Numbered from the stretch's first letter, positions 46,111 to 57,739 are shown. The stretch is DNA of 64,000 nt from Acinonyx jubatus (GCF_027475565.1 NC_069384.1:106838001-106902000), one strand, 5' to 3'. Numbers and translations are program-made. Notes: generated from the sequence alone by a model not told the origin.

Positions 46111-46839
46111 GACAGCATGAGCAACAGACTCCAGAAGCCTATACTGTAGCAATCTGTGGTGGCTGTCCACTGCCACAGTGAACCAAAGAGGCCAACAGCT
46201 CTGTGGTAAAGAGCGCTGGAGCCTCCCTCAAGCCCAAAAGGCTATGTCCATGTGACACTCAAGATTAATTCCCTCCATCAAAAACTCAAACAATCCAGAA
46301 TTAAAATCCAGATTTCTAGAATCACAGAAATAAGATACTCATATGATTGAATGCTTGCCTTTTACTTAAAAAAATGATTTATTGTTTGCAACTCCGTACA
46401 GTGCCAGAGAGAGTTAGGTAAAGCAGGGAGAAAGTAAACAGCTAGCATTCCTGAAGGAATGTTTGTGTTCCAGCTTTGAAATTTGAAGGAGGGGGGCTGG
46501 TAAGTATTTTTGTTTTTCTTCTTTGAAAGGGAAACACAAGGAAAATAAGGACTGGGTCTCTAACTAAAAGGGAAAAATAGCTTTTAGAAAAAATCTGAAA
46601 GCAAATGCTAGTAAATCCTCAGGATATATGTACATTCCAATTTTTTATGTTGACACACAGTATCTCCTAAATTTTAAAGTTCCATCAATTGAAAATGTAC
46701 CATCCATTTAATAGTAGCTGTTCAGAGCAAAGAAACATGACCAGAATAACTCCTGGTATTGATCATAAGACATTTCCTAATGTGAACATGATAGAATTAA
46801 AATGTTGAACTATTAAGATCAGTGTTGTTCTGGGCCCTT
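46111..46839. other. No recognised feature
   Basis: Unassigned sequence. Confidence 0.45.
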
Positions 46840-46960
46840 TGCTTAATCTTCTTTACAGCCTGGAAGGCAGATATTGTCACCGTCTACATTTACTGATGAA
46901 AAGGTAACCCAGCATCAAAGACAGTGTAAGTGGCGGAGTTGGATTCAAAAAGGCTAACCA
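46840..46960 (-). mobile_element. MIR fragment, antisense
   Basis: 'gcttaatcttctttacagcc', 'gcagatattgtcaccgtcta', 'catttactgatgaaaaggta' and 'agtgtaagtggcggagttgg', 'attcaaa' follow the antisense MIR core. Confidence 0.7.
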
Positions 46961-47491
46961 TCGTAGCAAACAGGCCCAGATTAGCAGTTCTGTAGGTAAG
47001 ACCTTCATTGTTAGCATCATGGGCTTGTCCACAAGATATCTGACCATTTCCCACCACTTCCATCCCTGTCTCCCCAGTTCAAGCCACCTTCTCCTGACTG
47101 CAGCATCTGATTGGCCCCTTGACTTGTGCTTGTCCCCCTCCAGTGAGCAATCCTTACAAAGCCCACACAGATCTTGTCACTCCTCAACTCAAGATCCTAA
47201 AATGGCTCCATCCCACTCAGAATTAAACCGAAGTCCTCATCACGGCCCACAAGGCTCTCCCAATCTGGCTCTGGGCTGCTACTCTCCCTCCCTGGCTCAT
47301 TCCAAGCTCATTGGACTCATAACTGTATTTGGATGCAGCAAGGACACTCAGGGCCTTTGAACTTGCTGTTTCCTCTCTCTGGATTGATTTTCCTCCAGAT
47401 GCTCAGAAGGCTCACTCTCTCATCTTCTTCCAGCCTACAGTGCAAAGTTATCAAAAAACATCCCTGTCCATCCTCTTTAAATAGCCCCCTC

Positions 47492-47705
47492 GGGCGCCTG
47501 GTTGGCGCAGTCGGTTAAGCGTCCGACTTCAGCCAGGTCACGATCTCGCGGTCCGTGAGTTCGAGCCCCGCGTCAGGCTCTGGGCTGATGGCTCAGAGCC
47601 TGGAGCCTGTTTCCGATTCTGTGTCTCCCTCACTCTCTATCTGCCCCTCCCCCATTCATGCTCTGTTTCTCTCTGTCCCAAAAATAAATAAACGTTGAAA
47701 AAAAA
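47492..47705 (+). mobile_element. Young-subfamily feline Can-SINE
   Basis: A perfect 13-bp TSD, AAATAGCCCCCTC, at 47479-47491 and 47706-47718. The sequence shares the 37-kb and 42.8-kb subfamily signature, with a few private changes (cctgGTTggcgcag, ctcactctctatctg). Confidence 0.98.
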
Positions 47706-47826
47706 AAATAGCCCCCTCCAGGACTTTCTGCCCCTTGCTCTGCTTATCTTCATAGCAGGTGTCACCTCCTGATAGGCTAAACATTTTTTTCTTGTTTCTT
47801 CCTCTCCCTCTTCTAAAATGTAAACT

Positions 47827-48018
47827 ATTTATTTTATTTTTTAAATTATTTTTTAAATGTTTTGTTTATTTTTGAGAAAGAGAGAATACCAGTGGGGGAG
47901 GGGCAGAGAGAGGGAGACAAGGGATCTGAAGTGGGCTCTGCTCTGAGAGCAGACAGCGTTCGATGTGGGGCTTGAACTTACAAACCGTGAGATCATGACG
48001 TGAGCCACCCAGGTGCCC
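47827..48018 (-). mobile_element. Can-SINE A of a same-site pair, antisense
   Basis: The plus strand reads T-rich tail, 'gagaaagagagaatacc', 'ggggcttgaacttacaaacc' and 'gagccacccaggtgcccc'. The head lacks the ~20 bp between 'gatcatgacgtgagcc' and 'acccagg'. A perfect 14-bp TSD, CTAAAATGTAAACT, lies at 47813-47826 and 48019-48032. Confidence 0.94.
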
Positions 48019-48032
48019 CTAAAATGTAAACT

Positions 48033-48251
48033 TTTAAAATTTTTTTTAATGTTTTTATTTTTGAGGGAGAAAGAGAGGCAGAGCGTGAGCAGGGGAAGGG
48101 CAGAGAGAGAAAGGGGGACACAGAATCTGAAGCAGGCTCCAGGCTCTGAGCTGTCAGCACAGAGCCCGGCGCGGGGCTTGAACTCATCAACTGTGAGAAA
48201 GTGACCTGAGCCAAAGTTGGACACTTAACCGACTGAGCCACCCAGGCACCC
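48033..48251 (-). mobile_element. Can-SINE B of a same-site pair, antisense
   Basis: It follows directly after the right-hand TSD of copy A. Its own right flank (ctaaaccataaact, 48252-48265) is a third, two-mismatch copy of the same target. It has complete structure, with 'ggggcttgaactcatcaact', 'cttaaccgactgagccaccc' and 'aggcacccc'. Confidence 0.95.
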
Positions 48252-48375
48252 CTAAACCATAAACTTTTTAAAGGCAAAGACTGTTTTGTTCACCTCTGAT
48301 CCTCAACACCCAGAACAGCACCTGGCATCGAGTGCTCAGGAAATATTTGTTGAGTGAATCCATTCATTAGAAATC

Positions 48376-50745
48376 CTATCAACCTTGATAGCTAAGAATA
48401 CATATATATATGAGCATAATGCTCTGCTAGGATCTATTCTCTACAACCCCTACTCCATTCTGAATAATCATAAGATGAGAAAGATTTAAGGCCAATAGTT
48501 TAATAATGAGACAGATCTGTCCACTAACTCCTGCTACACTGTGGTTAGAGCAGTGCGTGAGAGTTTAGTAATAATGTGGTCCATCAACAGCCTCTCCAAA
48601 ACAGCGTTGCTCTGCCTTACCCCTACATCTGTACTTTCCTTGGCCTCAGTTCTCTCTCAAAGGGACAGTAACAGCACCAGGATAACTTCACAGTCCTTAA
48701 TTTTCTCTTTATACACAGCTCTGTACTACAAAACTCAGTTTCAATTTTACTAACATTCTCTCTTGTTCTAAATCAAAGTGGAGACATTTAATCACTCTTT
48801 TGAGAAATAAGTGCACCTGTGAGAGGAAGTTTTTAACCAAATAAATAATTTCTATTGTTGTGAAGGCAGAACAAAAAAGAAATGATGGGAAAATTCAAGT
48901 AAAAAGAGTTCCCTATTTCTGTAAAAATAAATTCTCTCTTAAGACAAATATATGCAGTTTCTGCATGGCTATGCCTGGGGACTCCGATCTCTGCAGCATG
49001 AAGAATTTACCCTCTTACTCATCCTTCTTTGGTTGGCTGACTTCCCACCTTGAAATGATGCCTAGATTGTCCTTCCTGCCCAACCTGTGCATCTTCCAAA
49101 ATACACACAAAGCAAGTAAGAATCGCAGACCATAAGCTCAAGTGTTTGGGAAATATAGCACGTTAACGTTTTTCTATAAATTAATTTCAACGCAGGGAGC
49201 CCTTCTGCCAAACTGACAAGAAATTCTACCTTCAGATGATATTGGCTCTCTTCTTGCCCTCTCCATGCCACTTGGGTTGTCTTAGGTCCCAGGGTCTTAA
49301 CCCTCCCAAGGAACCCTCCCACCACTGCTCATCTGTCCACTTTACCCCAGAGATTACACAGTGGTTGATTATGCTCCTTCCACACAACACAGGAAGCTTC
49401 ATAGATCTCAGGGGAGGTTGAGCCCCCGACTGGGGATCCAGTCTATACCACAGGGCCATTCCCTATGAGATCCTATCACGTTCTTTGCATGCTATCAGGG
49501 ACCAAGGCTTATGGGGCCTCAGACTTCCGGCCGAACCTCCCATCTAGCAGAATCTCAACTTAATCTGAGAAATGCCTTTTCTCTCAAAACTGGTTCTCTT
49601 CAACTGACCGAGGCTTTTGGAAACAAAAGACACACTTTCTGCAAGTAAGGAGGCACAAGCTACTTGCTTGAACAAAGACAAAAATGCGGAGGTGCAGGGA
49701 GAAACCACATATATTAATATCTTTAAATGGTCTCACCACATCTGCCCCACTGCAACCAATACAGAAGATCCCTCCTCGTTCATGCACCTCAGAAGAAAAG
49801 GATAGATAGCTCAGTGTGGGCTGGAGGGACTGGATCTGGATTTGGAGTATCAAGTGGTCCTGCACCTAAGTCCTCAGGGAATTCAGACCCTCAGGTTGCT
49901 GCAGCCATTGAGAAAAAGCCAGAGTGACTGGATGTGCCTCCATAAGACTTAGCCAGCTCTATTTGCACATGACGTTCTGTTCAAAATCCAAGTCACTGAG
50001 GGGCTTTTGGAATTGTTATATCCCGTATTTTAATTGACCAATACATACCTGTATTATTTATCAATATAAATAATTTTCCCCTGAAGTATAGTTTGCATGG
50101 AGGTAGTCCCTCTTTACGACGTAATCCGCTTACTACCATAAGGAATCTAGGTTTATAAACCACCTTGCTTTCAATGTCCCCTTCTTTGTCAAGGATCAAG
50201 CGAGAACTTGAGAATTACCATCTGACACAGACCCACGTTCTTCGCAGAAAAACAACACAAACAAAGACTCAGGCAGTCCCTGCACGATTCTCCCTCAGGA
50301 CCCTGCACACAGCTGCACTTTCGTCTTTCCTAACAACACAGTGTATGGCCAGCAGATGCTTCTCAAGGACATGTGCGTTGTTAAGGGTGAGAATAAGACA
50401 AATGTTACAAGCGTCGTGAATCCCTGTCTCAACCCTGCCATTTTTAGTCTTCTTTCCTGTAAGCCATGCGATTTGAGGTATCGCCTCATATTCTTTTCTG
50501 GTACAAGGCCAGGTGTAAGTAGATATAACAGACACGATGGGGGACAGCAAGCACAGGTCAGGCTTTTCAGCAGCCAAGGTCAAAAGCAGATAGGATTCTT
50601 GCCTTCAAAGGAAAGAAAACTCTTCATGACTGTCAAGAGGACAAGTCGGGTAGAGAACGAAGCCTGCACCAAAAGTCAAGAGAGTATATTGTAATACAAT
50701 CCCCTGGAAGACTTTGAAGCTTATAAAAATGAAATCATTGTCCAT
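48376..50745. other. 2.4 kb without recognised repeats or genes
   Basis: Unassigned. Opposed frames at 50269-50583 (minus, 104 codons) and 50341-50694 (plus, 117 codons) overlap and match no family. The former contains Cys/His residues but no zinc-finger spacing. Confidence 0.4.
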
Positions 50746-50749
50746 TTCT

Positions 50750-51125
50750 CATCACCCACCCAACAAACTTCTATTGGTCACCTACAACAAGCCAGACATT
50801 GTGCTACACGGGGAATGACTAAAATATGAATATTCTCATGCAAAAACAAACTTTTAAAAAAGACCTATTGCAATGCTATCACCATATGCTTTAGAGCCTC
50901 ATCTATTCTTGTCCCCGTGTTATTGATATTGATAATTATGATGGATAACAATGGGTATTTTACATACATTATTTCATACAATCTTTCAAACAACCCCATA
51001 AAGGATTACCAGGTCCATCTTACAAACACTGGGGTACAGGGAAGTTAAGTAATTTGCTAGTGAAGACATAGCTGGGTAAACAAATGTTGTAGTACCCTTG
51101 ACTACTAGGCCGTGGAACCATTTGC
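50750..51125 (-). mobile_element. L2-end and MIR remnants, antisense
   Basis: 50755-50820 ('ctattggtcacctacaacaa', 'gccagacattgtgctacac') is a reversed L2/MIR terminus. 50950-51120 ('tttacatacattatttcata', 'gggtacagggaagttaagta', 'atttgctagtgaagacatag') is an antisense MIR. Confidence 0.65.
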
Positions 51126-52449
51126 TACTATTATCCATGTTTTGTGTTTGTACCTTAAACACACACACACACTTTGCTGGACTAAATATTTATCCAAAAA
51201 AATCAACTGTAAAATATCTGCTTCCTCTCTGAGCTGCATGTAACTTTAGCTACTAATACCTAAAGATGCACTTATTCCCACTCAAGACAAATTTCTAATA
51301 ATATGAAATACAAAAAAAAAAAATCCACATCATCTCTCAATTTCCTGCAGCCTATGGATTCTGGGCTCAGCCCTGAGCTCAAGTATACATTCCTTGTGCT
51401 ACTATACTGATCTAGTCCAGTCTTTGCCCTGGTTTTCTGGATAGAGTAACAATGAAGGACACCAAGCACCTGGACCATTCCACCGCCTCATGCTAAAAAA
51501 GGGAAACAGAATCCTGCCAATGTTAGAGTTTTTTTGTTCTGAGTTGCCCTTGGCATAAATACATGCTGGTCACTATAGGAAAATATTGGTCAGAAGCTGT
51601 CTGAACTTAAAATTGAAAACAAAAGACTGCACAACATGTCATTAGGTTTTGTTTTTGTGCCTCAGTTGCTGTAATTGAAAAAGGGCCTAATATTACTTCT
51701 ACCTCCTTTCAAAGTTCTCCTCAAAGATAAAAAATAATATTAGGTTCTTTCAATTCCTTGGTTAAAATGTTTACATGAGACAATCAACAAAGATTTTAGT
51801 AACATAGAATGTTATTCAGACATTCTGATAATCATTGTATTTGTCTTTTGTTAACCCTGTCCCCAAAGCCTTTCCATCTCAAAATATCAAGTGGTCAAAT
51901 GGCTAACATCCTTAGCAGCAATAACCAACAAGAAAAATCATAAACATTTTATGACTATGTCTATTGCCGCAACTAGTCGTTGCTAAAAGTCAAATACTTT
52001 GATCAATGGTATTATCATGCGATCGTATTGCCTTCTTGCTAAAAAATGAAATGGAAGCGTACTTGTTAAACTCATCACATTTGCTTCATTAGTGATCATC
52101 GATGACCTATAACCAGGCAGAGTTCATTACTGCAATAAACATACAGACTTCAGTTGGTTTATCTTTCTTTTCTTTGGCCAACATTAAGCAATGTTGTCAG
52201 TGTTATATTTGTGTTAGGACAATGTCTTCTCTACATTAGAATACAGACCCTGTTAGTGGTAATTTAGGGGAGAGCAAAGACAGGTCTGGCTCCTTCCCTC
52301 CCTGCTCTCAGGGTACTACAAGTAGTGTTTGGTGTTCATTGGCGGCTCTAAATACACTGTTACATATATACAAAGGCGATGTGATGGAATTGGAAAGGTA
52401 CATGGAGTTGTCCAGCCCTGTGAGGGATTATAGAGCAACACTTGCCTAG
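51126..52449. other. No recognised gene; short (AC)n at 51158-51171
   Basis: AT-rich, unassigned. Confidence 0.45.
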
Positions 52450-52459
52450 TCCCATTTTA

Positions 52460-52588
52460 TTATTTAAGTAGGTTTCCCACCTAGCACGGAGCCCAACGTG
52501 GAAACTGAACTCACCACTTGAGATCGAGACCTGAGCTGAGATCAAGGGTTGGCTGCCCAGCCAACGGAGCCACCCAGGCGCCCCTCAT
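52460..52588 (-). mobile_element. Can-SINE reduced to its tRNA-related head, antisense
   Basis: The plus strand reads 'cacggagcccaacgtggaa', 'gagatcgagacctgagctga', 'gagccacccaggcgcccc'. The pyrimidine tract and most of the middle are missing, leaving ~125 bp. A 10-bp TSD, TCCCATTTTA, at 52450-52459 and 52589-52598 shows it is a complete insertion in this short form. Confidence 0.85.
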
Positions 52589-52598
52589 TCCCATTTTA

Positions 52599-53128
52599 GA
52601 ATTACTTCCTCCACACTGCATTCTAACAGATGCCTTGCATCCAGCTCTAGAGTTCAGGGTGGTAGCACAGTCCATGACCTGCAAGGTTCCCAAAGAGGTC
52701 ACTTCCTCACTCCCCTCTCACCGGAGCATTGCCTCCCTAACACCCTCCAAGAAACACTATCTGGCCGTGAGAGACTCAATTACATGCCAAAGTTGTGTTT
52801 TAACTCTTGACTCCCTATTTCTGAATTCTCAAAGCTTCCTGATTCCCAGTGAATCTTTTCTTCTAGCTCACTTTGTGCCCACTAATATGTCTCCCCCAGT
52901 TTGATACAATCTGGTACTTAATGCTTGCATACCAAGAGAGGGTATATAGATTTGAATGATTTGGCACCAAGAGTGCTATCTTCAAAGCCCACTACTCTAG
53001 ACCTTGACAGAGGAGCTGGGGGCCTTTGGAAAGGGATGGAAAGAACTGAGGAACAGCCACCTTCCTCTATTGGTATGTGAGACAAAGATTCACAGAGGAA
53101 AACTGCATGAGATTAAAACATTTGAAAG
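52599..53128. other. No recognised feature
   Basis: Unassigned. The 52518-52904 frame (128 codons) begins inside the SINE and has no known domain. Confidence 0.4.
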
Positions 53129-53142
53129 TTTGTGTCAGAATA

Positions 53143-53351
53143 GGGACGCCTGGGTGGCTCAGTCAGTTAAGCATCTGACTTCGGCCCAGGTCATGATCTC
53201 ACAGTCTGTGGGTTTGAACCCCACGTCAGACTCTGTGCTGACAGCTCAGAGCCTTGAGTCTGCTTCAGATTCCATGTCTCCCTCTCTCTCTACCCCTCCC
53301 CTGCTCATGCTCTCAAAAATAAATATTAAAAAAAATTTTTTTTTAATAAAA
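53143..53351 (+). mobile_element. Feline Can-SINE
   Basis: Head gggacgcctgggtggctcag and B-box region 'gtgggtttgaaccccacgtc'. A 14-bp TSD with one mismatch (tttgtgtcagaata at 53129-53142; tttgtgttagaata at 53352-53365). Confidence 0.95.
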
Positions 53352-53708
53352 TTTGTGTTAGAATATATGCAAATTTTGTAAATAAGAAGAAAAGCCTTTC
53401 TGTGATTAAAATGACTGGTCAACATGATGGCTTCAAGAGAACAATAGTTAATACAAGGGTTCAGAAAAAGAATTTCACATCTCTGCAAGAAACTCCTTTC
53501 CTCCCCCACAAGGTTGTTACGACCACATTAACGAGGTAGGAGCAGCAGGGGTCTTATGGAAGGTCTGTTATAGGATGTGCACAGAGCCTCACAGATGCAT
53601 CATGTCAGGAAGAAAGACACGCTGCTTCAGCTCCTGCCACCCCACATGCTATAGGATGGAGTGGGATTCACATCTCACTGGTTAGTTATGAAATTTGGAT
53701 GCAGATGT

Positions 53709-53907
53709 ATTTAATATTTGGAGGGGGGAGAAGAGAGAAAGAAAGTGGGGGAGGAAAAGAGAGAGAGGGAGACACAGAATCTGAAGCAGGCTCCAGGCTC
53801 TGAGCTGTCAGCACAGAGCCCAACACAGGGCTTGAAGTCATGAACTGTGAGATCATGACCTGAGCCAAAGTCTGACGCTTAAGTGACTGAGTCACCCAGG
53901 TGCCTCC
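53709..53907 (-). mobile_element. Feline Can-SINE, antisense, no visible TSD
   Basis: It has a purine tract, 'aagcaggctccaggctctga', 'gagatcatgacctgagccaa', 'gagtcacccaggtgcc'. The expected T-rich tail is nearly absent (tttaatatttgg). I could not find matching flanks, so the insertion edges may have been altered. Confidence 0.9.
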
Positions 53908-54269
53908 ATCCATGGGTTTTTCTATTAATGTCCACCTCCAAATCTTCTCATTTGTACTTAGATCATAAAAGAAAGGAGAAAAAAAAAAGCAAAAAGGGGT
54001 ATCTCCAGTAGCTGTTAGCTTGAGGGGCCTTACAAGCAGAACAGACTCAAGCGATAACTGCCATTACAGTCACTGCCAAGGTCAAGATAATACTGTTTCA
54101 ACTTTTTCACACTGGAGCTGTATGTTGTGACCAGGAATTTTTATTCTGATTGGAAACCTAAGCTGTAGCCATCCACAGAGAAAATCCCCAGTGCCCTGCA
54201 TTTTCAGTGACCTCATTCTTCCTTTTGCGGTCTTGCCTCGCCTAAATCAGTCTTAGATGTTGGAGAAAG

Positions 54270-54800
54270 TGAGGAGGATGTAATGCTTGATACTTTGGGT
54301 CCCTTTAACTCTCCCCTCGCTTGCATAACATAGCACCATGGTATTACAGTAAGCTGCACACCAGCCCCTGGAAGCTGTTCATGCCCTCATTTCTGAAACC
54401 TATGAATAGGCTACCCTATGTAGTAAAGGAGACTTTGGGGATGTGATTAAGTTCAAGATTTCAAGATGGGGAGATTATCCTGGATTAGCTGGGTGGACCC
54501 AGTGTTTTCATAGGAGTCCTTGTAGGAGGGAGGCAGGCAGATCAAAGTGAGGAAAAGGAGATGTGAAGACAGAACCAGTTGTGGAAAGATGTGCTTTGAA
54601 GGAGCCACAAGCTATAAAATGCAAGTGTCCTTGAGGAGCCAGAAAAGGCAAGGACATGAACTTCTACTTTGAAGCCTCCAGAAAGAGCACGGACCTCCTG
54701 ACACCTTGATTTTAGACTCCCGACTTCCAGAACTGTTGGTGAAGGCACTAACTTGGTAGTTTGTTGCGGCAGCAACAGGAAAACGACTATGTTATGCAGT
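54270..54800 (+). mobile_element. Old LTR-like mammalian repeat, sense
   Basis: Same family as 42225-42725. 'tttggggatgtgattaagtt', 'ggggagattatcctggatta', 'gctgggtggacccagtg', 'gaaaaggagatgtgaagaca', 'agccagaaaaggcaaggaca', 'gcctccagaaagagcacgga', 'cttgattttagactcccgac', 'cagcaacaggaaaacgacta'. The 54542-54823 minus frame is antisense to it. Confidence 0.65.
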
Positions 54801-56048
54801 GTCCAGGTTTGCTTCCTAAGCATACTTGCTGTTTCCCCTTCTAAATTACCTCTCTTTCTGAAACAGGACTGTGGAAGGTCCTGTCTAAGGGAAACAATTC
54901 CTGGAATCTGACGTTCTCAGGCAAGTACACCCTCACTTCTCTGGGTAAGGGGTGACCCAGGGCTTTCGTGGACTAAGATGGGAGCCTCCTGATTTCAGAA
55001 GATGGCTTTGGGAGAAACTGTATTTGGGTAAAAGTGAAACCCCAAACTTCTTCCTTGCAAATCAAAGAGAGGCCATTATTAAGAGAGCAGTTGTACGTCG
55101 GACCATGAATTTCCCAACTCTCACTTTTTGTTTCAGTTCATAGATCTTCTCTTAAAACTGAACAAGTATGTTTTCCATCAAGACGAAAACCCTGTGAAAT
55201 CAAACAAAGACTCTCTGAGCATTTCCAGTCTTTTCAGTATATGCAAAGACTCCATAATGCAGATGTGCTTGTGAATGAGGAGGTAGGTGATAGAGTATTA
55301 GTGAGTCAAAAGGCCTGTTTTCATCAAAATGCCTCAGAGGAATTCTTTGCTGGTTCTTGCGTTGAAAGAGGAGTAGCATTCATTAAAGCCACGCTATTTA
55401 CACAGTCAGTTTTTATAACCAGCTTGTTGCTGTGGTCTCAGGCCAAAGACTCTAACAACAAAAACCCAGTAACATAAAAACCAACTTTAAAGTGGAAATT
55501 AATTTCAAAGAAATGGAAAAGAGTGTGCTTTATTAGCATATGTTCTTCAGGAAAAAGCTCGCTTTTCTTATATAAGAGCTCTGTTAAACCAGATGGGCCT
55601 TCTAGTAGATAGAAAATCATGGAGAACTCTGTGGTTGGAATTTCCTGCAGCTAAGTCCCTTCAGGGCCACTGTCTTGGAAGATGCTAATTACCAACACAG
55701 AAGACTTTTCTTGTTATTAATACTGGTTCTGTACAATTGCCTTGATCTTTAAACCTGGAAGATTAAAAAAAAAAAACTTCCCTATAAGAGGATATCAGAA
55801 AGCAAGTGAATCCTATTATCAGCTATTAGGTTTTTCTATTTGGATACCCAACTACGACTGAAACCTATAGATTAGATAGGCCCTTATTTAACCCAACAGA
55901 CTTCAACTGTTCTTGTAACCTTTCGAGCCAATGATCTCTTAAGAGTTGCTATGTATCAGCACAGTCACCCTCCGTGATTTTAATAAGTTATAATTTTAAA
56001 ACATATTTCTCAGGAATTTTTTCCAAAGATTAGTTCAAAGTGTTAAAA
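54801..56048. other. No recognised gene
   Basis: Unassigned. The frames at 54952-55143 and 55241-55477 match no family. An A12 run lies at 55766-55777. Confidence 0.4.
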
Positions 56049-56063
56049 ATGGTTTCCTCCCCT

Positions 56064-56287
56064 GGGGCGCCTGGGTGGTTCAGTGGGTTGAGTGCCCGAC
56101 TTCTGCTCAGGTCATGATCTCACCGCTCATGAGTTCGATCCCCACGTTGGGCTCTGTGCTGACAGCTCAGAGCCTGGAGCTTACTTCCTATTCTGTGTCT
56201 CCCTCTCTCTCTTCTCCTAACCCACTCGCATTCTGTCTCTGTCTCTCTCAAAAATAAACATTAAAAATATATATATTTTTTAAAAAC
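56064..56287 (+). mobile_element. Feline Can-SINE, diverged
   Basis: Head ggggcgcctgggtggttcag, 'catgagttcgatccccacgt', CT region and an (AT)n-interrupted tail. Flanks atggtttcc at 56049-56057 and 56288-56296 form the TSD, within a longer similar stretch. Confidence 0.95.
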
Positions 56288-56299
56288 ATGGTTTCCCCC

Positions 56300-57735
56300 C
56301 CTAAAAACAGTAAGCATGGCCATAAAATGCAAACAAGGGGACAAAGCAGTTTTCTGTTATTAGGTGATCTTGCTATTCCTTACTGAGAAGCCTAGGCCTT
56401 TCCTTGGAATTGTATCCAGTTCTGGGTGACCTAAAGAAGATGTAGACATTGTACAGGGGCTTTAAAGGAGCATCCTCATTACTGTGGGGAATCAGAAAAT
56501 GAAATCTAGGAGGAAAAAACTGGAACCATCCTGAAAATTAGGAGGCTACATGTTAGTAATGGTTTTCAAGTTCGGGAACACTTATGGGCGAAGAAATTAT
56601 AGCTATATCATTTTCAGTTCAACAGGGACAGGCCAAGAAGCTTCCAGAAGCTTCCAGTGCACCTTGAAAGGGGCCAAGTCAATTGCAAGAAGGAATTTTG
56701 TCATGGTCAAAAAAAAATTTTTTTTTTAGACTCTTGGTTGGTCTAGCAACAGAACAGCCAAGTGAGTAGGTGCTGGACCAGAATGGGAGGGATCTCCTGC
56801 CTCAGGCATCAATAGGAGGTTGAGATCTTCTAGGGGGCCTCTGGGTGCCTCCCCTTGCCTCACTGCTCCACCCTTGCCACCTTGCCCCTCATTCTATCTT
56901 CACTTTCCAAATTGACACGACTGTTAGGGTTCAGACCACAGACAAGAGTTCTCAAATACCCTCACTTGATGGCTTCCTTGGGAGGTTTCAGAGCTTAATG
57001 AATGATTCTAATTCTTAGAAAGAAGAGCCAATTTTTTTTTTCATGACTGCTGTGAAAGGGGATTACACAATATTTCTTTAGGGGCCTTTACAAGTAGCTG
57101 CTGCACAGCACAAATTGGAAAAACAGGACAGATTTCTCATGAGGGCTGAACCAGATGGCCTGTGCGAGTGCTCTCAGAGTCCTCCCTAGTTGTCGATTCC
57201 AAGAAAAAGCATCACTGCTAGGCTTCTGTTTTGCTTTCCAATCTGAGTAACTGAAAATCAACCTGCAATGAGGATTTTTAAATGTATTTTGATTCCGACT
57301 CTCAGGAGCAGACTTTCAAAGTAATCTCTAAAAGCATGGAGGAGAGTAACGTCTGTCCAGTACTGAATGTCCCAATGAGCATTTCATATCCCAGGTTGAC
57401 ATGGAGCACTGTCCCATCATCTGAACCCATGGTTTTGTAGGTCTCTGAGACACCAGTTCTGTAGAAACTGTGACACTAAGCACACTATTTTCTAGAACTG
57501 AATTTTCATCCAGTTTCAGAACATGTACAAGTAGAGAGAGCCAGGGAGCTCCTCTGGGGTCCTCACAATTCTGTAATAGATGGAGAAAGTTTCTTTAGCT
57601 CTCTTACTGCACAATAAGGCTTTGCTTCTTCTAAAGAAAAGTTTGAACTGGAAACTGCTCATTTGTATAGAAGAAAATTGCCCTTTCTAGAAGCATTTTA
57701 TGTACTGTCCTTTTTGATGTTGAAAAATGGAGGGT
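56300..57735. other. No recognised gene or repeat
   Basis: Unassigned, apart from the heat-shock-element-like site listed separately. Confidence 0.45.
56636..56655. promoter_or_regulatory. Perfect four-unit heat-shock-element-like sequence
   Basis: GAA (56637-56639), TTC (56642-56644), GAA (56647-56649) and TTC (56652-56654) alternate at the exact 5-bp spacing recognised by trimeric heat-shock factors (nGAAn inverted repeats). It arose as two tandem copies of AGAAGCTTCC. No promoter or gene is visible nearby, so function is unproven. Confidence 0.25.
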
Positions 57736-57739
57736 AACC

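Larger units (their letters stand above)
47040..48375 (+). mobile_element. L2 3' portion, sense, broken by three SINEs
   Basis: Three blocks read in order as one L2. 47040-47478: 'gatcttgtcactcctcaact', 'ctcatcacggcccacaaggc', 'gggcctttgaacttgctgtt'. 47719-47812: 'gcaggtgtcacctcctgata'. 48268-48375: 'aggcaaagactgttttgttc', 'acacccagaacagcacctgg', 'aaatatttgttgagtgaatc'. Removing the SINEs restores ~650 bp of continuous L2. Confidence 0.8.

Noticed and set aside
47813..48265. Tandem duplication as the explanation for the paired SINEs
   Set aside because: The two SINE bodies differ in length and sequence; only the short target is repeated.
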